Source: JADJLQ01 sp034439915 (GTDB lineage Bacteria > Bacteroidota > Bacteroidia > Chitinophagales > Saprospiraceae). Taken from it: a stretch of 6,468 bases of DNA. Below the pieces are notes generated by a model. The model made no database searches. It was not told the DNA's origin and saw only the letters and a program-made list of their open reading frames with translations. Position numbers and translations under genes: made by a program. The stretch lies in NCBI GenBank assembly GCA_034439915.1, contig JAWXBI010000235.1:1-6468 (forward strand). Reading direction: 5' to 3'. Positions 1 through 5,336 of the stretch are shown in pieces (the stretch's first letter is position 1; the number at the start of each line of letters is the position of its first letter).

Positions 1-325
1 GCCCTAGATTTAGTTTAACTATTATAATTAGGATTTTGGTTCTTTAATTAAGTTTTAATAATCTTTCGTGACAAGTAGTATATATCTCTAGCGATTCAAA
101 TATAGAATGTAATATTAAGGTATTTTTATATTGTAAAGCAAATATTTAACATATAAAATGTGTCTAAAAGGAAATTTCAAAATAGAATAAATTGAAAAAT
201 TTTCAAACAAATCCAGTTTTTGTGGAGCTATCGCTCGCCTTCCCTGGCTTTAACGCTGGCGCCAGGGAATCTACCTCAAAATACGCTAAATTGATAGTTG
301 AATTGATTGACAAATTCTTCAAAAA
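1..325. other. AT-rich intergenic stretch
   Basis: No open frame here resembles a protein, and all frames carry frequent stops. The DNA is strongly AT-rich apart from the GC-rich double hairpin at 225-269, listed separately. The 9-mer TTTCGTGAC at 64-72 recurs at 4132-4140 and, reversed, in the tRNA terminator near 5148. The left edge is the window edge, so part of this may be the flank of a gene outside it. Confidence 0.6.
225..269. repeat. Paired GC-rich hairpins
   Basis: Two adjacent inverted repeats sit in AT-rich DNA. The first is GAGC-TATC-GCTC (225-236). The second is a perfect 9-bp stem, TTCCCTGGC (240-248) with GCCAGGGAA (261-269), around a 12-base loop. The right half also contains the 10-bp palindrome CTGGCGCCAG (256-265). 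No T-run follows on either side, so this is not a typical intrinsic terminator. It could be a REP-like repeat or a structured leader for the gene at 326. The structure is seen directly; the role is unknown. Confidence 0.5.
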
Positions 326-529
326 GTGACAGAAACGATAGATCTGATTTGTTATAATTGCAAGCATCACAATTTATTAATTGGTGGGTGTCGTGCTTTT
401 CCGGATGGCATACCTGACGAAATCCTCCAGAATAATGAGCATTCCAGGCCGCTAGCCGGTCAGGGCAATGACTTAGTATTTGAATTTATTTCTCAAGAAG
501 ATTTAAGGGCTCGATTGTTATCCGTCTAA
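326..529 (+). CDS. Small cysteine-motif protein of unknown function
   Basis: A 67-residue protein read from a GTG start. An in-frame TGA at 308-310 leaves no earlier usual start. It has a CxxC pair (C9, C12), another cysteine (C22), then the run AFPDGIPDEIL, a histidine-proline stretch and NDLVFEF. This order, a short cysteine pair followed by C-x-AFP-x-GIP-x-EI and later a VFE/RFE element, matches my memory of small uncharacterised bacterial proteins, which supports a real gene. The cysteines might bind a metal or be redox-active, but that is inference. There is no signal peptide or membrane segment, so it is probably cytoplasmic. The decayed gene at 559 starts 29 bases after the stop and may once have been co-transcribed. 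Confidence 0.65.
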   Translation: MTETIDLICYNCKHHNLLIGGCRAFPDGIPDEILQNNEHSRPLAGQGNDLVFEFISQEDLRARLLSV

Positions 530-558
530 GCAATGCAATTATAAGGCTTAAACAACCG

Positions 559-835
559 ATGACTATCGCTAACAGCACTCTTAACCTTAATGCAATTGAA
601 TCTCCTCAGGCGCAAAGGAAAGGGGAAATGGTACGACTCCGAAAATGCTACCCTCCAAGTTGCACTGATGAAACTGATATGTACATAGGAGGAAGCTCAT
701 CGGTTGTATGGGTCCGTTCAGAAAGTCGATGTAACCACCAAAGGCGAAAGGGTGACAGAAGAACATAGGCCGATAATAGTCACGGTCCAAAGAATCCCTA
801 AAAGTCTTTTGAAAGAAAACGGCGGGACTTATTAA
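559..835 (+). pseudogene. Frameshifted, stop-interrupted gene remnant
   Basis: The frame opens at ATG 559 with MTIANSTLNLNAIESPQAQRKG. An apparent extra base in the G-run at 622-625 shifts the coherent reading to the next frame, giving WYDSENATLQVALMKLICT, an in-frame TAG at 686-688, then EEAHRLYGSVQKVDVTTKGE and a hydrophobic stretch, PIIVTVQ, ending at TAA 833-835. The joined product would be about 90 residues. The KVDVTTKGE...IIV tail resembles the end of phage-type small DNA-binding proteins (terminase small-subunit-like), but only by pattern memory, so no function is assigned. The uninterrupted ORF at 559-768 follows the wrong frame after the G-run and is probably meaningless there. The gene may also be intact with a sequencing error plus a real stop. 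Confidence 0.35.
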
Positions 836-900
836 AAATCAAAATCACTGATCAAAATGGGCGATAAGTACCCCTCAGCTGTACTGATTCCCATATTGGT

Positions 901-1110
901 TCAACGACATATAGCCAACGGAAACTCCAAGACAAAGCAATTTGGAAGCCATACAGACACAACAGTTTTGGTGTTTTCATGCCCGTTATGACTCCAACCA
1001 ATGAGATTTCTATGCTTTTGACCAATTCCCATATCAAACCCGAAGTAGCTTTTTCCTCCTCTAAGCTTGCGTGAAACTTTGAACACTAAGGAGGTGTGTA
1101 ATACATACAA
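901..1110 (-). pseudogene. Possible remnant with beta-strand-like pattern
   Basis: The minus-strand frame reads a stretch including GGKSYFGFDMGIGQ, HRNLIGWSHNG and ENTKTVVSVWLPN, ending ICR and a stop. The alternation of hydrophobic and polar residues in short strands is what an outer-membrane beta-barrel C-terminus might show. No signal peptide or full-length domain is present, so if real it is a truncated tail. A plus-strand frame across the same bases also looks partly protein-like (VFMPVMTPTNEISMLLTNS), so the strand is not settled. I do not recognise a family. Confidence 0.2.
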
Positions 1111-1165
1111 TTATTGTAGAGAGAAAAATGCCTATCGGGCTGAATATAATGGCATTTTAAATTTC

Positions 1166-1204
1166 AATTTATGGTAACGAATTTTTGCCTCGTTACACTA
1201 AATT
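1166..1204. repeat. Imperfect inverted repeat (hairpin)
   Basis: GTAACGA (1174-1180) pairs perfectly with TCGTTAC (1190-1196) around a 9-base loop. After a 2-base mismatch, AATTTA (1166-1171) pairs with TAAATT (1199-1204). The stem could act as a terminator or structured RNA. There is no strong T-run, so a terminator call would be weak. Confidence 0.4.
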
Positions 1205-1416
1205 CAAAATTACCAAAAACCCCGGTACAGATAATTCAATAATTTTGCCTATTCGTGATAATACTTCACTTTTCGCGCCAATTTATAATATTAATAAAAA
1301 AATATTTCGACTTTTAACGCAAATAATTATTTTCTGTATTATATTTGAATTACTGTTCGCATAGTTTGTTGAGTGTATTTACAGATGAGAGCAAGAATTA
1401 ACTATTCGACACACTC

Positions 1417-1446
1417 GGACTGAATGTTTTTGGACTGAATGCTTTT
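1417..1446 (+). repeat. 15-bp direct tandem duplication
   Basis: GGACTGAATGTTTTT (1417-1431) is followed immediately by GGACTGAATGCTTTT (1432-1446), with one mismatch. It lies about 160 bases before the protease start. It could be a replication-slippage duplication or a pair of regulator sites; the sequence does not tell which. Confidence 0.6.
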
Positions 1447-1607
1447 ACTACTGCGCTAAACGACCCCTCCTCCTGCAATAAACGGGACACATCCCTTACT
1501 GTAATATTTTTCGAACTTCTGACATCATACGACTGTAAAAATAGATTCGATGCGAATATTACCCATTTGGATTTTATTCAATCAATTCATTCATTAAAAT
1601 AATTTAT

Positions 1608-3158
1608 ATGAGACCACAGTTTTTTCGGATTCAATTTGTAAGAATTTTCATCCTTACCTTTTGTATGTTGATTTTAAATTTGAATTTAAAATCACAATCC
1701 TTTACCTGCGCCATGGGTGGTTCTGGAGGGGCCGGACATGGTACTGATCCAAGCTCGAGCTGCATTTATACTATTAAAGTAAATTTTCATTATGTACTTA
1801 GGGGAGATGGAACAGGCAATTTTACGGAAACAACAGATGGCAGCGGCGGTAGCTTTAATGGTTATCAACACGCTCAGGCCATGTTAAATCATATGAACAT
1901 TGAATTTACTTCCAATCAAGCACCTTTTTTACCAAAGCCCACTCCCCCTCCTTCTGCAGGTGACACTAAAATCAGATTTGTTTCAGCTGGAGTTTATTTT
2001 GATAGAAATACTAATTTGTATAATACGCAATGGAATTCCACAGGTGACTATTTGCAATGGAGGGTAAACCCCAATTCCGAACTAAATATATTTATAGGCA
2101 GAGATTCAATTTCAGGTGATCCTACATCAGGTATGGCTGGAGTAGTCCCTGGTAGAAATTTAGTTCCTAGTGTCGATGGAATGGTCCTTATATATAATGC
2201 GCATAAGACCTATATTAGGTTCAATCCAGACCAATGGTGGATTCATAGCACTGCCGGTGCAATAAATCATGAGATAGGGCATGTAAGTGGGTTAGGGCAT
2301 AATATTGAATGCCCATTTGGATCATGTTCACCTGGATGTTATGATGGGGATGCATTTCTCGGTATTACAGATACATATTTTCCAGGTGGTCGATGCTGGG
2401 ACTATGGCAACCCTTCATGTCAACCAATTTGTTATGATTGGAATAAAATTGGAAACTATTTTATGGATTATGTAGGTTGGGAGCCAGCTATTACACCCCA
2501 GCAGATAAATGTAATGCGCACCTATTTTTGTAATGGTGGGTCTGGGAGTTCATATAGGACTAATTTAGCTAACTCCTTCTTTTCATTACCTTCAAGTTTC
2601 AGGCCGAGCTCCGGGGGGTCCCTTTTTATGAACTGCACGTATAGTACAAATTATACACAATATAAAATTGAGGTTTGGAAGTGTTCTACGGGACCTTTCA
2701 ATTGTACAACAACCAACCTCGGCACTTTTTATAATTCTGGTATAGTTACTGGATCAGCACCAAATTTGAATCTTTCTGCGATTGGTAGCTTATCTGAAAA
2801 CTGTACTTATCGAGCTACTTTAACTGTTTATAATAATCCTTGTCACCCAACTTCCACAACATTTACTTGCGTTTATATTCTGCCACCTCTTTTGGGATTT
2901 ATGAAAATTAATCCCAATCCTTCCTCGAGTTTTACTAACTTAAGTTTTGATTTATCTGAAAATGTTAAAGAATTATCAATTCAACTTTATCCCGTAACAG
3001 CAAAGTCAAACTATAAACAACTTTTGAAGGTGCAAAACAAAAACAAAGGTGAATATAACCAGTATATTGATCTCAGTAATCTTACACCGGGTATATATAC
3101 TATTGAAATTATTGCCGACGGAAATAGTTATACTCGAAATTTAAGTGTAATAAAATAA
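1608..3158 (+). CDS. Secreted M43-family zinc metalloprotease with T9SS sorting domain
   Basis: A 516-residue protein. Residues 1-30 form a signal peptide: basic start (R2, R7, R12), hydrophobic core FILTFCMLILNL and a likely cut after KSQS. The catalytic zinc site HEIGHVSGLGH is at residues 221-231: H221, H225 and H231 should bind zinc and E222 is the general base. NYFMDY (283-288) is the Met-turn of metzincins. HExxHxxGLxH with NxMDY places it in peptidase family M43 (pappalysin/cytophagalysin type). Several cysteines between 235 and 308 suggest disulfides. Residues about 310-425 are a Cys- and Thr/Ser-rich linker or Ig-like region. Residues 432-516, starting INPNPS and containing YIDLSNLTPGIYTIEI, are a T9SS type A sorting domain, so the protein is probably exported through the outer membrane and surface-anchored or released. 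It heads an operon with the gene at 3164. The peptide substrate is unknown. ATG 1608 directly precedes the signal peptide. Confidence 0.92.
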   Translation: MRPQFFRIQFVRIFILTFCMLILNLNLKSQSFTCAMGGSGGAGHGTDPSSSCIYTIKVNFHYVLRGDGTGNFTETTDGSGGSFNGYQHAQAMLNHMNIEFTSNQAPFLPKPTPPPSAGDTKIRFVSAGVYFDRNTNLYNTQWNSTGDYLQWRVNPNSELNIFIGRDSISGDPTSGMAGVVPGRNLVPSVDGMVLIYNAHKTYIRFNPDQWWIHSTAGAINHEIGHVSGLGHNIECPFGSCSPGCYDGDAFLGITDTYFPGGRCWDYGNPSCQPICYDWNKIGNYFMDYVGWEPAITPQQINVMRTYFCNGGSGSSYRTNLANSFFSLPSSFRPSSGGSLFMNCTYSTNYTQYKIEVWKCSTGPFNCTTTNLGTFYNSGIVTGSAPNLNLSAIGSLSENCTYRATLTVYNNPCHPTSTTFTCVYILPPLLGFMKINPNPSSSFTNLSFDLSENVKELSIQLYPVTAKSNYKQLLKVQNKNKGEYNQYIDLSNLTPGIYTIEIIADGNSYTRNLSVIK

Positions 3159-3163
3159 AACTT

Positions 3164-4021
3164 ATGGTTCAAAAAATTTCAATATTCTTTTGGGGTATAG
3201 GATTTCTTTTCCCTGTTTTCTGTGTTTCTCAGAAGAATGCAGAATTTGAAAGTGAATTTACTATGACAAATTCACAAGGGAAATCTGTAAAGTTTACCAT
3301 TGGTTTTGATAGAAATGCCAACGAATGGTATGAGGATACAATTTTTGGTGAAAAAAATTTATTTCGGCCAAACCAAGACATACTATTTCGTGATTCATTT
3401 GATGTTATGCTACATCCTTTGAACGTTTGGTCTTTTAATAAATCAATCATACAATCATTAAAATGCGGTGAATACGAATACGGGGCTTTGCAATTAATTG
3501 TTAAGGTTAACGCGCATATGTTTCCTTTAATTTTGAAATGGAATAAATCAGATTTTTCTGGTTTCTGCGTTTCTAGAAGTGTTTTCGAACCAAGCATAAT
3601 GGGGCCCTTAACGGGTGATTATTCTGATATTATATTGCTAAGAAATTTCGATTCCCTAATTATTACTAATGGAATGGCTAAAAATGTATCATTATGGAAT
3701 TATTTAGGGTCTAATAACGTGGATTCCATCAGATACATGAATTTATTGTTTCGTTCCGAATCTGTTGCTACAGTTGAAACCCCGGGGCAAATAAATCCAG
3801 ACGTGAGATATCAAAGAGGCGTCTTCATCTTGAATGGTGTTGAAAAATTTAGTGAATTGTATGTTTATTCGACGAACGGCCAGATAATCAATACTCTAAA
3901 ATTCCCTCCTTCTTCATCAGGAGAATTAACTCTTCCATGGATACCACCCAGCAGAAATGTTTACATCGTGGTCTTGAGAGGGAAGTATCATTTTAAATCT
4001 TTGAAATTATTCTGTGATTAA
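3164..4021 (+). CDS. Secreted protein with T9SS-like C-terminal domain
   Basis: A 285-residue protein starting 5 bases after the protease stop, so probably co-transcribed and translationally linked. Residues 1-22 are a signal peptide (ISIFFWGIGFLFPVFCVS). Residues 25-160 are beta-rich; FTIGFDRNANEW and DTIFGEKNLF are like the D-G-x-D-x-FGE segment I associate with secreted proteins of Saprospiria-type bacteria. Residues 218-283 (GVFILNG, ELYVYSTNGQIINTLKF, NVYIVVLRG, FKSLKLF) follow the strand order of a T9SS type A sorting domain, although the usual opening NP motif is replaced by INPDV at 210-214. No catalytic motif is visible. It may be a partner, inhibitor or surface accessory of the protease; that is inferred from the spacing only. 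Codon use is AT-rich, like the protease. Confidence 0.8.
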   Translation: MVQKISIFFWGIGFLFPVFCVSQKNAEFESEFTMTNSQGKSVKFTIGFDRNANEWYEDTIFGEKNLFRPNQDILFRDSFDVMLHPLNVWSFNKSIIQSLKCGEYEYGALQLIVKVNAHMFPLILKWNKSDFSGFCVSRSVFEPSIMGPLTGDYSDIILLRNFDSLIITNGMAKNVSLWNYLGSNNVDSIRYMNLLFRSESVATVETPGQINPDVRYQRGVFILNGVEKFSELYVYSTNGQIINTLKFPPSSSGELTLPWIPPSRNVYIVVLRGKYHFKSLKLFCD

Positions 4022-4057
4022 TTCAATTCATTAGGGTTTACCATAGACCGGATAGAT

Positions 4058-4078
4058 TTTAATTTGCAGTGAATTAAA
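4058..4078. terminator. Weak AT-only hairpin after the protease operon
   Basis: TTTAATT (4058-4064) pairs with AATTAAA (4072-4078) around a 7-base loop, 37 bases after the stop of the 285-residue protein. The stem has no G-C pair and no T-run follows, so it would be a poor intrinsic terminator. It is listed because no better one is visible behind the operon. Confidence 0.2.
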
Positions 4079-4148
4079 GCGAAATTATAATATGTTATAC
4101 GCCAATGTCTCGAGATACGCCTTGAGGTCAATTTCGTGACACCCGTGC

Positions 4149-4221
4149 CGCTTGGGTCGCAGGCTGAAAACTCAAGAAAGAAAATGTGGATAATTACCTA
4201 TTGAATAGCCCGGAGTATTAA
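4149..4221 (+). pseudogene. C-terminal relic of an excisionase-like HTH gene
   Basis: Reading from 4168 gives KLKKENVDNYLLNSPEY and TAA at 4219-4221. This lines up with the end of the HTH protein at 4396-4698, LFKKEEVEKYLLNNREY. Just upstream in another frame (4149-4172) is RLGRRLKT, matching the RVGSRKIL part of the live copy, so a frameshift separates the two pieces. The similarity also continues a few bases past the stop in the DNA. Nothing of the N-terminal half is recognisable. This is the tail of a tandem paralogue that lost its front. Confidence 0.6.
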
Positions 4222-4249
4222 TCTAAAAGCACATTGACAGAATTGAATC

Positions 4250-4294
4250 ATGGAACAGCTTATAGTAAATGGAAAAGCTTTTTATAAAGTTACC
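4250..4294 (+). pseudogene. N-terminal relic of the second HTH gene copy
   Basis: ATG 4250 begins MEQLIVNGKAFYKVT, typical of the start of Bacteroidota helix-turn-helix proteins of the excisionase/MerR-like kind. The frame then loses sense and stops at 4343-4345. It begins 28 bases after the stop of the truncated upstream copy, the spacing expected of a tandem duplicate. The expected continuation, a helix like NKYLQELISNSVKAAL, is found at residues 16-31 of the ORF at 4396, in another frame and beyond the antisense fragment at 4295-4438. I infer this is the original start of that gene, now cut off. Confidence 0.5.
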
Positions 4295-4438
4295 CTGATT
4301 GGAGAACGATATACCCTAGGCAAAAACAAAAAATCTGTTAGCTAAATCCGAATTATAAAATTGGATAGGAGCATTTCCTTTATCGTCTGTAATTAATGCA
4401 GGGCTCCAAAATAACGTGGTTCTGTGGTCAGAATAGTT
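4295..4438 (-). pseudogene. Antisense fragment of a receptor/macroglobulin-type gene
   Basis: The minus strand from 4438 downwards reads NYSDHRTTLFWSPALITDDK, then GNAPIQFYNSDLANRFFVFA, then a TAG (4316-4318) and GISFSNQG. The pattern RTT-(L/I)-(Y/F)-W-x-P-x-x-x-T-D-x-x-G-x-A-x-x-x-FYNSD followed by (E)GIS is a well-known segment of large Bacteroidota outer-membrane proteins annotated as TonB-dependent receptor plug/carboxypeptidase-like or MG2 macroglobulin-like. The TAG replaces the usual Glu/Gln before GIS. Only about 48 codons survive, with no flanking protein on either side. The piece fits the gap between the two halves of the HTH gene, so it looks like an inserted scrap. Confidence 0.6.
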
Positions 4439-4698
4439 GGAATAAATATCTGCAGGAATTAATTTCCAATTCAGTAAAGGCAGCCCTGGCAACCTGGAAC
4501 CCTCCCCAGCTGGCTCCCCGGGAAGAAAAGAAATTCCTCACCCGGAAAGGCCTCTGTGATCAGTTTGGCATTACCTACCCAACCCTGGACCGACTGGTTA
4601 AAACAGGAGTCCTTCCAACTTACCGGGTAGGGAGTCGGAAGATCCTCTTTAAAAAAGAAGAGGTGGAAAAGTATCTTTTGAATAACCGGGAGTATTGA
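4396..4698 (+). CDS. Excisionase/MerR-like helix-turn-helix protein, altered N-terminus
   Basis: A 100-residue protein. Residues 16-31 (NKYLQELISNSVKAAL) form an amphipathic N-terminal helix, 32-46 a linker, and 47-95 a winged HTH of the HTH_17 type: FLTRKGLCDQFGITYPTLDR is the HTH, and LPTYRVGSRKILFKKEEVEK the wing and last helix. It should bind DNA as a small regulator or recombination directionality-like factor. An in-frame TAA at 4390-4392 makes ATG 4396 the earliest ATG. Residues 1-13 (MQGSKITWFCGQN) are read antisense to the inserted receptor fragment and are unlike this family, so the native N-terminus is probably MEQLIVNGKAFYKVT at 4250. The HTH part is visibly richer in G/C than the protease operon. 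It may still be expressed as a shortened chimeric protein, or be dead. Confidence 0.7.
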   Translation: MQGSKITWFCGQNSWNKYLQELISNSVKAALATWNPPQLAPREEKKFLTRKGLCDQFGITYPTLDRLVKTGVLPTYRVGSRKILFKKEEVEKYLLNNREY

Positions 4699-4749
4699 TC
4701 TATTTTACAGTGACAGAATAATTTGTGATCAATTTGGCAGAAAGGTGTT

Positions 4750-4995
4750 TTAGATCAAAACAACCTCATCAATATGATATTCATCCTCTGAGTAGACTAA
4801 ATCATCATGCGGAAAGTGGAGCTTTTTATTTTCCTTTTCAGCTTTCTCGAGTAATGAAAAAAACTGATCCTCATTTTGATTAGCTATTGAATGATTGTGA
4901 AGCGTCAAGATCAATGAGGCATAGTCGGAATCTGGACCATCCTGGGCGCGATCCCATTCTTTATTTATTTTCTCGAATATCTCCTTGCCTGTCAT
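4750..4995 (-). CDS. Small acidic protein of unknown function
   Basis: An 81-residue protein, MTGKEIFEKINKEWDRAQDG and on, ending HIDEVVLI. It has an N-terminal charged helix, a central hydrophobic helix (YASLILTLHNHSIA), another helix (QFFSLLEKAEKENKK) and a very acidic tail (DDLVYSEDEYHIDE). There is no signal peptide, membrane span or known motif. The helical, acidic build fits a soluble partner, antitoxin or immunity-like protein, but that is only a guess. It converges on the HTH gene, with 51 bases between the stops. It lies in the same direction as the tRNAs but after their terminator, so it should use its own promoter in 4996-5139; no clear TAnnTTTG element is visible there. The opposite-strand frame over its front has no protein character. 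Confidence 0.6.
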   Translation of the reverse strand: MTGKEIFEKINKEWDRAQDGPDSDYASLILTLHNHSIANQNEDQFFSLLEKAEKENKKLHFPHDDLVYSEDEYHIDEVVLI

Positions 4996-5115
4996 TTTCC
5001 CGGCAATGTATTAATTTTGAAACAGATATCAATCCTGGCAGATTATCAATTGCGCATAAAGGGGCCAGCCGAATATTCGGATCCCTCATTCTATGTTTTA
5101 TTCAAAATACCCCTC

Positions 5116-5139
5116 TTGCTTGCAAATTTGCTTGCAAAT
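5116..5139 (+). repeat. Perfect 12-bp tandem repeat
   Basis: TTGCTTGCAAAT occurs twice in immediate succession (5116-5127, 5128-5139). Ten of its bases, TGCTTGCAAA, are identical to the anticodon arm of the neighbouring tRNA-Ala gene (within 5217-5227). It sits just past the A-tract of the tRNA terminator. It could be slippage, or a trace of an attachment site copied from the tRNA. Confidence 0.7.
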
Positions 5140-5172
5140 AAAAAAGGGTCACGAAATTTAACCTCGTAACCC
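5140..5172 (-). terminator. Rho-independent terminator of the tRNA operon
   Basis: On the minus strand GGGTTACGA (5172-5164) pairs with TCGTGACCC (5154-5146) around a 9-base loop; the single irregular position is a G-U pair in RNA. Six T residues follow directly (A-tract 5140-5145 on the plus strand). It starts 12 bases after the 3' end of tRNA-Ala. This is the clearest terminator in the window and ends transcription before any rRNA could follow. Confidence 0.85.
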
Positions 5173-5184
5173 ATTCATAATCAG

Positions 5185-5258
5185 TGGAGAATAAGGGAGT
5201 CGAACCCTTGACCCCCTGCTTGCAAAGCAGGTGCTCTAGCCAGCTGAGCTAATTCCCC
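5185..5258 (-). tRNA. tRNA-Ala (anticodon TGC)
   Basis: A 74-base cloverleaf. Acceptor GGGGAAT (5258-5252) pairs with ATTCTCC (5192-5186) including one G-U pair, and the discriminator is A (5185). The D arm contains GCTC-AGCTGGCTA-GAGC. The anticodon arm is CCTGC-TTTGCAA-GCAGG with anticodon TGC. The T arm is AAGGG-TTCGACT-CCCTT. CCA is not encoded. It follows tRNA-Ile by 78 bases, in the same order as in rRNA spacers. Confidence 0.95.
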
Positions 5259-5336
5259 GTTCATTCAAAATCGCGACAAATGTAATCATGTTTTCTAATC
5301 CTCACGTTAATGAGTCGATTTCATATGTCTTGAAGG

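Larger units (their letters stand above)
836..1607. other. Gene-poor region with hairpins and degenerate frames
   Basis: About 770 bases with no gene I can defend. It holds a possible minus-strand remnant (901-1110), an 8-bp inverted repeat AAAATGCC/GGCATTTT (1125-1132, 1151-1158), the hairpin at 1166-1204 and a 15-bp tandem repeat at 1417-1446. A perfect TAnnTTTG match, TATATTTG at 1340-1347, is a candidate promoter -7 element for the protease operon, but no clear -33 TTG lies at the right distance and it would leave a leader of roughly 255 bases. Such 8-mers also occur by chance in AT-rich DNA. Confidence 0.4.
4124..5165. repeat. Possible imperfect terminal inverted repeats around the HTH locus
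   Basis: The left end, GAGGTCAATTTCGTGAC plus ACCC (4124-4144), resembles the reverse complement of 5146-5165, GAGGTTAAATTTCGTGACCC. One substitution and small gaps separate them, and the core 9-mer TTTCGTGAC is identical. The right copy is part of the tRNA terminator. The roughly 1-kb interior holds the HTH pieces and the small minus-strand gene. This may be the end structure of a small mobile unit or a chance copy of a terminator arm. No flanking target duplication was found. Confidence 0.25.

Noticed and set aside
852..1037. Minus-strand frame with hydrophobic stretches
   Set aside because: It overlaps another minus frame with a more credible strand pattern, has only a TTG start, and shows no recognisable motif.
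1088..1096. Perfect Shine-Dalgarno-like AAGGAGGTG
   Set aside because: No usable start codon with an open frame follows at the right distance, and Bacteroidota rarely rely on such sites.
3229..3597. 122-codon open frame on the minus strand
   Set aside because: It lies fully inside the secreted 285-residue gene, and its translation has no motif or domain character; it is an antisense shadow.
4094..4103. GTTATACGCC, resembling an integron attC end
   Set aside because: No matching inverse core or long imperfect palindrome lies nearby and there is no integrase, so a cassette array is not supported.
5069..5080. 12-bp palindrome CCGAATATTCGG upstream of the small minus gene
   Set aside because: It could be an operator, but it is a single copy with no recognisable promoter around it; palindromes of this length are weak evidence alone.
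4887..5141. 84-codon plus-strand frame
   Set aside because: It is antisense to the front of the 81-residue minus gene and then runs through non-coding DNA and the 12-bp repeat; the translation is low in protein character.
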